Shown here: positions 59,346-64,000 of the stretch, piece by piece
How positions within the stretch are numbered: position 1 is the first letter of the stretch
How the letters are laid out: each line of letters opens with the position of its first letter
DNA from: Paenibacillus pinihumi DSM 23905 = JCM 16419
GTDB lineage: Bacteria > Bacillota > Bacilli > Paenibacillales > Paenibacillaceae
Direction of reading: 5' to 3'
Assembly: GCF_000422505.1 (NCBI RefSeq)
Contig: NZ_KE383864.1
Coordinates: forward strand, 1,145,349-1,209,348
DNA length: 64,000 nt
Notes under the pieces: generated by a model
Seen by the model: the letters and a program-made list of their open reading frames with translations, nothing else
What the model was told of the DNA's origin: nothing
Databases searched by the model: none
Made by a program: the position numbers and the translations under genes

Positions 59346-62300
59346 CTACCCTTTGAGTTTTAAGCGGGCACGGCTGTAGCCCTCTCTCGTCTTGGTAATT
59401 TCCAGTACCGCCGGAGAAGCCTGCTTAAGTTCCGGCACGTGGGATATGACCCCGATCATGCGCCCGGACTGCTGCAATCCAACAAGCGTATGGATCGCCT
59501 TGTGCAGCGACTCTTCATCCAGTGAGCCGAAGCCCTCGTCGATGAACATCATCTCAATCGATATGCCGCCCTGATGCGATTGAATAACATCGGTCATGCC
59601 AAGTGCCAGACATAATGAAGCATTGAATTTCTCTCCGCCTGACAATGTTTTGACATCCCGGTTTTGACCGGTGTAGGCATCATAAACGTCCAGCCCGAGA
59701 CCGCTCTGGCGGCCGCGAATTTCCAGCCGGTCACTGCGCTGGAGCGAGAACTGCCCGCCAGTCATCTCATGCAGGCGTTCGTTGGCAGCAAGCAATATCT
59801 GCTCCAGAAATTCGATGAGAATGTAGCGCTCAAAAGATATTTTCAGCGAATTATCGCCCTTGAGCATCTGGTAAATATCAAGCAGTTGCTCCAGACTCTG
59901 CTCCAGCTCGGCGGTATGTTTCGCGGTATCCGTAATCGCCGCAGCCAGCCGCTTGGAAGACTGTCCATGCTGAACAGCCTCGGCAATTGCTGTTGCCTCT
60001 TGATCCTGCTCCTGCTTGAGTCCGGAAATCTGCTGCTCCAGCCCTTCCAGTGCAATTTGCTGCTTTCCTGCAAGTTCAACCTGAAGCTCGGCCAATTGCT
60101 GGGCCAAATACGACAGCGTATCCGCGAAAGTTTTCAGTTCTGTCTTGAGCCCGGAGAGTCTCTGCTCAGACAGCTTGGCTTCGGTATAATGCTCTCGTTG
60201 ATCAAAGCCTGCCTTAAACAGCTCGGCCTCAAATCTTGTTGCCGCATCCAAGCTTGCAGCTTCTGTTTCCTGAACCTGCAGGGTCAACTGCTCACTGCCT
60301 GCCCGCTGCTCCGCCGCCGCCGACATTGCCCGGGCGAGGCTATCCTGGGCATGCTTCCATGCGGCGGACAGCTGCGCTTCACGCTCTGCGAGCAGACGGC
60401 GCTGCCCTTCAAGCCGTTCCGGAGACGCCAGCTCCTGTGGAATGCGCGCCAATTCCTGCTCCAGCTGCGACTGCAAACGTCCAGCCTCAACTGCGGTACT
60501 GCGCTGCTCCGCGTCCTGCCGCCCGCGAAGCGCCTCCAGCCGCTCCAGTTCGTGGTCCAGTTGCTGCGTTTCCTTGCGCAGTTCGCCCAGATGGACTGCC
60601 TTCTGCTTCAATTGGTCAGTATCTGCGCGCAGCCGTTTTCCTTCTTCCTCTGCACGTGCCAATTCTGCAGTATCCGGCTTCCGCTCCAACCCAAGCTCTG
60701 CGAGGTCCGCATCCTTGCGGGCCAGCCCAAGCTGTGCCGCTGCCGCCTCAGCCTTCGCCTGGCTAAATTCAGATTCCGCCCGGCGCAGCTGCTCCTTCGC
60801 ATGCTCCAGCAACTCGCGCGAAGGCAGCTCCTGCGCATGCTGCGCCTTGTGTGGGTGGTGTTCGCTGCCGCATACCGGGCACGGCCTGCCATCCTCCAGA
60901 TGCATCGCGAGAAAACCGGCCTGTCCTTCCAGCCACAGGCTCTCCAGCCGGTCATGGTCTTGCTTGACCTTGAGCAGCGCCTGTTTTTGCTGCGCCTCCA
61001 GCCTGCTATGTGCCTGATGCCGCTCGTCCAGCTCCAGCAGCTCCTTGATCAGCTTATACCTCGAACGCGCCTGCTCAAGCAGGGCAAGCTTTGCAGGCAA
61101 CTCGTCCACCGCCTGCTCCTGCTCCGCAATCAGCACCTGCAGCTCCTTGCGGCGATGACGGAGCGCAGCCTGCTGCTCCTGCGTCCCGGCAAGCCCTGCG
61201 GCCGCTGTACGCTCCGCAGCAAGCAGCCGCTCCAGTTCTTTGCGGCACTGCCCGAGCGTCGCCACGATCGGCGTCCACTCCGCAAGCCGCTCCAGCTCGA
61301 TCGCAGTCTGCCGTCTCAGCGTCTCCTGCTCCTCCTCGCGTTGATACAGCTCCCGCGCCTGCTTCTCGGCGAGCTGTGCAGCTTCAAACTGTTGCTGCCG
61401 CAAGGCTGCTTCCTGCCGCTTCTGTGCAAGCTGCGCTGCGAGCCGGACTGCCTGCTCCTCGTACGGCTCAAGCCGTGCCGCCCTCTCTGCTGCTGCAACC
61501 CGCAGCTCCTGCTGTGCCATTTCCGCCTGCCGCAGCAGCAGGTCCTTTTGCTGCTCCTGCTTGCGGGCCAACTCCGCAAATCGCGCATTCACCGCAGCAG
61601 CCTGTCGGAGCGCCGACTCCTGCTCCTCGAGGCGGCTCGCCCGCTCCTGCTGGCGCTGCTTTCCAGCCTGTGTCAGCTCCTCGTAGTACCCGGTCTCCTG
61701 ACGAAGGCCTTCAAGCACCTGAAGCGGGCTGTGATGCTCCTGCATCAGTGTTGCTGCCAGCAGGCTGCCCTCGCGCATTGGCAGCGCCTCCTGTGCCTGC
61801 TTTGCATACACATGAAGCTGAAGCTGCGCATTTTTATGCTGTTCTCTCAGTTCCCGCGTCTTCAACTGGAAGTCATCCTCCAGCTTCCGGTACAGACCGG
61901 TGCGGAACAACCTGCGCAAAATTTCCTCTTTGTTTTCCGTATCTGACGTCAGCAGTTTGCGAAACTCGCCTTGGGGCAGCATGACGATCTGGCTGAACTG
62001 ATCTTTGTTAAGCCCGAGAATACCCTCCAGACGGCCCCCTACATCTCCCACCGTAAAACGGTCAACAGCAGGCACTTCCTGGCCGCTCGTCAACTCGTAC
62101 AGTTCAATTTTGCCTCCGGTCTCGCTCTTATTGGAACCCTTCCGGTGCGGCATCTGGCGGAATACACGGAAGATCCGGCTTCCCGCCTGGAACATGAAGT
62201 CTACAGCGGTATGCTGCTCCTCTGCAGCAAAGTGGCTGCGCAGCATCCGCGGCTCCGAGCGGTCCTCGCCGCTCGCCGAGCCGTAGAGCGCATAGCAGAT

Positions 62301-62441
62301 CGCATCAAATATCGTCGTCTTCCCTGCACCCGTGTTGCCTGAAATAACGAACAGCCGATGTTGTCCCAACTCGCGAAAATCGATCGTCTCTGTATCCCGG
62401 TATGGCCCAAAGGCCGTCATTGTCAGCAGCAGCGGCTTCAT
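59346..62441 (-). CDS. sbcC: Nuclease complex subunit SbcC
   Basis: The SMC/Rad50-like partner of SbcD that processes DNA hairpins and protein-blocked ends. In 1031 aa it shows Walker A GNTGAGKT (35-42), two long Gln/Glu/Ala-rich coiled coils, and the zinc hook CPVCGSEHHP at 521-530 (Cys521, Cys524). The signature TLSGGEKFNASLCLALGM and Walker B MMFIDEGFGSLDEESL follow. Its ATG overlaps the sbcD stop by 4 nt. Strong Gln/Ala codon bias makes the opposite strand look open over long distances; those frames are shadows. Confidence 0.96.
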   Translation of the reverse strand: MKPLLLTMTAFGPYRDTETIDFRELGQHRLFVISGNTGAGKTTIFDAICYALYGSASGEDRSEPRMLRSHFAAEEQHTAVDFMFQAGSRIFRVFRQMPHRKGSNKSETGGKIELYELTSGQEVPAVDRFTVGDVGGRLEGILGLNKDQFSQIVMLPQGEFRKLLTSDTENKEEILRRLFRTGLYRKLEDDFQLKTRELREQHKNAQLQLHVYAKQAQEALPMREGSLLAATLMQEHHSPLQVLEGLRQETGYYEELTQAGKQRQQERASRLEEQESALRQAAAVNARFAELARKQEQQKDLLLRQAEMAQQELRVAAAERAARLEPYEEQAVRLAAQLAQKRQEAALRQQQFEAAQLAEKQARELYQREEEQETLRRQTAIELERLAEWTPIVATLGQCRKELERLLAAERTAAAGLAGTQEQQAALRHRRKELQVLIAEQEQAVDELPAKLALLEQARSRYKLIKELLELDERHQAHSRLEAQQKQALLKVKQDHDRLESLWLEGQAGFLAMHLEDGRPCPVCGSEHHPHKAQHAQELPSRELLEHAKEQLRRAESEFSQAKAEAAAAQLGLARKDADLAELGLERKPDTAELARAEEEGKRLRADTDQLKQKAVHLGELRKETQQLDHELERLEALRGRQDAEQRSTAVEAGRLQSQLEQELARIPQELASPERLEGQRRLLAEREAQLSAAWKHAQDSLARAMSAAAEQRAGSEQLTLQVQETEAASLDAATRFEAELFKAGFDQREHYTEAKLSEQRLSGLKTELKTFADTLSYLAQQLAELQVELAGKQQIALEGLEQQISGLKQEQDQEATAIAEAVQHGQSSKRLAAAITDTAKHTAELEQSLEQLLDIYQMLKGDNSLKISFERYILIEFLEQILLAANERLHEMTGGQFSLQRSDRLEIRGRQSGLGLDVYDAYTGQNRDVKTLSGGEKFNASLCLALGMTDVIQSHQGGISIEMMFIDEGFGSLDEESLHKAIHTLVGLQQSGRMIGVISHVPELKQASPAVLEITKTREGYSRARLKLKG

Positions 62442-63601
62442 ACGGCACCTCCGTCCTCACGCAGCACCCGGTCATACGCCTCGGCAAAGAGCTGCTTTTT
62501 CCCACTGCCAAGCTTCATGCCCTTAACCTCCTCATAGAAGGCTTCAAACAGTTCTACAGGGTCCGCCTTGCGACGCCCTACGGAAGCAGTCCGCTCCTGT
62601 TGCGCAGCAGCAGCCTCAGCCTGCGCCCGGCGTTCTACATGAAGCGCATTCGGGTAGAATGCACGTACCTTCTCCATCGGGAACAGCACCGGATTATCGC
62701 TGATCAGCGTTACAAATACATAATCTTCGCAGCGGGAATGCGTCTCCAGCTCTTCCAGCGTGACCGCAACCCGGCGCATGTCACGCCGCGCTGCAAGCTC
62801 CCTCTTCTCCACCTGAACCGCCCCGTCAGCCGCTATATGTACCATATAATAGCCCTTGTTATGATTTTCTTCGGATATCGAATATTTCAATGGCGACCCC
62901 GCATAGCGGATATCCTCCCTGGACACATAGTGTGCCTGATGGAGATGGCCCAGCGCCGTATAATGAAACGGATGAAAATATTCCGCCCGCACATGCTCAG
63001 CTCCCCCAATTGACAGCGGCCGCTCTGATTCGCTTGTATTGCTCTGCGGTTCCCCCCCCGGCGTAACAAAGGCATGCCCGACCAGCACATGCCGGGCCGC
63101 GGGATCCAGCTTCTCTGTAATTCGGTCAAGAACAGCCTTCATCGCCTCATCATGCGTACGAATCGACTCATCCTCCAGCGCATACCGCACCTGGGCCGGA
63201 TCGGCATAGGGCACCAGATAGAAGTGTACCTCCCCTGCTTCATCGCGCAGCACGACAGGCTCAATCTCCTGCTTGAGCTGGCCTGCCAGATACAAGCCCT
63301 GCCGCTGCATCATCCGGGTGCCGAATCCGATTCTATCCGGGCTGTCATGATTCCCAGATATTGCCATAACTGGCGTTTCCAGCTCGATGACGAGCCTTTC
63401 CAGCACTTCATTCAACAGCTCCACCGCCTCGGTAGGCGGAATCGCCCGGTCATACAGGTCACCTGCAATGATGACGGCATCCGGTTTTTCCTGCTGCACG
63501 ACCTCAATAAGCTGTTCAAGCACATAACGCTGATCTTCTGTCATATAGACGCCTTGAACCAGCTTGCCGAGATGCCAATCCGCTGTATGCAATAGTTTCA
63601 T
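62438..63601 (-). CDS. sbcD: Exonuclease subunit SbcD
   Basis: The Mre11-like nuclease of the SbcCD complex, 387 aa. Phosphoesterase motifs are HTADWHLGKL (res 5-14), IIAGDLYDRA, GNHDSPDR, VGHAFV and ALGHLHQAHYV. The frame is open to 63697, but ATG 63601 with GGGGAG 8 nt upstream starts at the conserved MKLLHTADWHLG. It is the promoter-proximal gene of sbcDC and precedes sbcC with a 4-nt overlap. Confidence 0.96.
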   Translation of the reverse strand: MKLLHTADWHLGKLVQGVYMTEDQRYVLEQLIEVVQQEKPDAVIIAGDLYDRAIPPTEAVELLNEVLERLVIELETPVMAISGNHDSPDRIGFGTRMMQRQGLYLAGQLKQEIEPVVLRDEAGEVHFYLVPYADPAQVRYALEDESIRTHDEAMKAVLDRITEKLDPAARHVLVGHAFVTPGGEPQSNTSESERPLSIGGAEHVRAEYFHPFHYTALGHLHQAHYVSREDIRYAGSPLKYSISEENHNKGYYMVHIAADGAVQVEKRELAARRDMRRVAVTLEELETHSRCEDYVFVTLISDNPVLFPMEKVRAFYPNALHVERRAQAEAAAAQQERTASVGRRKADPVELFEAFYEEVKGMKLGSGKKQLFAEAYDRVLREDGGAV

Positions 63602-63913
63602 CTCTATAAACTCCCCTTTCTCCTCGCATCCCTTGCTGAACGATTTGTATTTAATGAAAGAGTCTGCACCTGGCAGCACAGCCCCGTAATCGAACAATTG
63701 AAACCCATCATCAACACCAGCATGGACATCTTTTCTTCCCTTTAAAATTCGCTCTGGACACGTCTGAATCCTATCTGAACGGGAAATTCAGCCGGGAGTA
63801 ACATCTTCCAGCGGATGCTCTCTATCCCGCCCTGGACAGACGACCTCACATAACTGGCCGCAAAATGAATATATTGATTACAATACTTTTATTTTCACGG
63901 GAGGGAATCACCC
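63602..63913. other. Divergent intergenic region of sbcDC and yhbH
   Basis: It should contain both promoters. The AT-rich 63868-63895 (AATATATTGATTACAATAC) is a likely promoter area for yhbH, a sigma-E gene in B. subtilis, but I could not fix the boxes with confidence. No LexA site was found for sbcDC. Confidence 0.45.
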
Positions 63914-64000
63914 ATGGCAGAGCCGCTGTTTATTGTATCGCGCGAGGACTGGTCCTTGCACCGCAAGGGCTACGAGGATCAGGCCCGGCATCAGGAGAAG
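63914..64000 (+). CDS. yhbH: Sporulation protein YhbH, N-terminal part (cut by window end)
   Basis: The 29 visible residues start [20 protein letters not shown] and continue EDQARHQEK, which is the conserved N-terminus of YhbH (UPF0229 family), a sporulation protein in Bacillus. GGAGG lies 9 nt before the ATG. The remaining ~350 codons are outside the window. Confidence 0.88.
   Translation, partial: MAEPLFIVSREDWSLHRKGYEDQARHQEK

Noticed and set aside
59664-61946. A very long open frame on the plus strand opposite sbcC
   Set aside because: It is Leu/Gln/Arg-rich without domains or a ribosome site, and mirrors the Gln/Ala-rich coiled coil of SbcC on the other strand.
63602-63913. LexA box upstream of sbcDC
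   Set aside because: CGAAC occurs near 63694, but the facing half-site GTTC is missing at the right spacing.

Overview
The window reads as a chromosome segment of a spore-forming Bacillota, most likely Paenibacillus or a close relative. The evidence is a cotJABC spore-coat operon, a BclA-like collagen protein, the start of yhbH, a YtvI-type protein, Bacillus-order suf genes (sufCDSUB), mtnK-mtnA, strong AGGAGG-type ribosome sites with many GTG and TTG starts, and several ABC sugar transporters run by YesM/YesN-type two-component systems. I saw no rRNA, tRNA, CRISPR array or intact insertion sequence. Both ends cut genes: an NAD-epimerase-like start at the left edge and yhbH at the right edge.

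Layout. 0-2.5 kb: two small unknown genes and a secreted GH3 beta-N-acetylhexosaminidase. 2.5-17 kb: an alpha-mannoside utilisation locus on the minus strand, in transcription order sensor kinase, AraC-type response regulator, sugar-binding lipoprotein, two permeases, GH125 exo-alpha-1,6-mannosidase, a large clan GH-A glycosidase and a GH38 alpha-mannosidase. A sigma-A promoter with twin 11-bp direct repeats sits between regulator and transporter. 17.6-18.8 kb: cotJABC. 19-21 kb: MarR regulator plus MFS exporter with a palindromic candidate operator. 21-27.6 kb: a peptide/nickel-class ABC transporter with unusual parts: the binding protein is circularly permuted, both permeases carry long extra N-terminal membrane regions, and the fused double ATPase lies on the other strand. 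27.8-34 kb: a Ugp-like importer with a HAD phosphatase, an SMR transporter and a metallophosphoesterase, and a divergent GbsR-type regulator. 34-41 kb: housekeeping and signalling genes (YtvI-like, YfkAB radical SAM, HD-GYP, YunD-like nucleotidase, NlpC/P60 lipoprotein). 41-43 kb: a small spore-surface-like cluster. 43.8-44.4 kb: a decayed tyrosine integrase. 44.4-49.7 kb: the complete suf operon. 50.5-53.9 kb: methionine salvage genes mtnK and mtnA plus an MDR oxidoreductase. 54-59 kb: YunC, a holin-family gene whose promoter spacer contains a LexA box, a GGDEF/EAL protein and small membrane proteins. 59.3-63.6 kb: sbcC-sbcD.

Scattered among these are two families of short non-coding hairpin repeats (three copies of one, two of the other). 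In the first family the arm sequences differ between copies but stay complementary within each copy. The strongest candidates for something undescribed are the permuted/extended ABC transporter (20.9-27.6 kb), the SOS-type promoter of the lone holin gene (about 55.0 kb), and these repeats. All functional calls are from reading the sequence; no searches were run.
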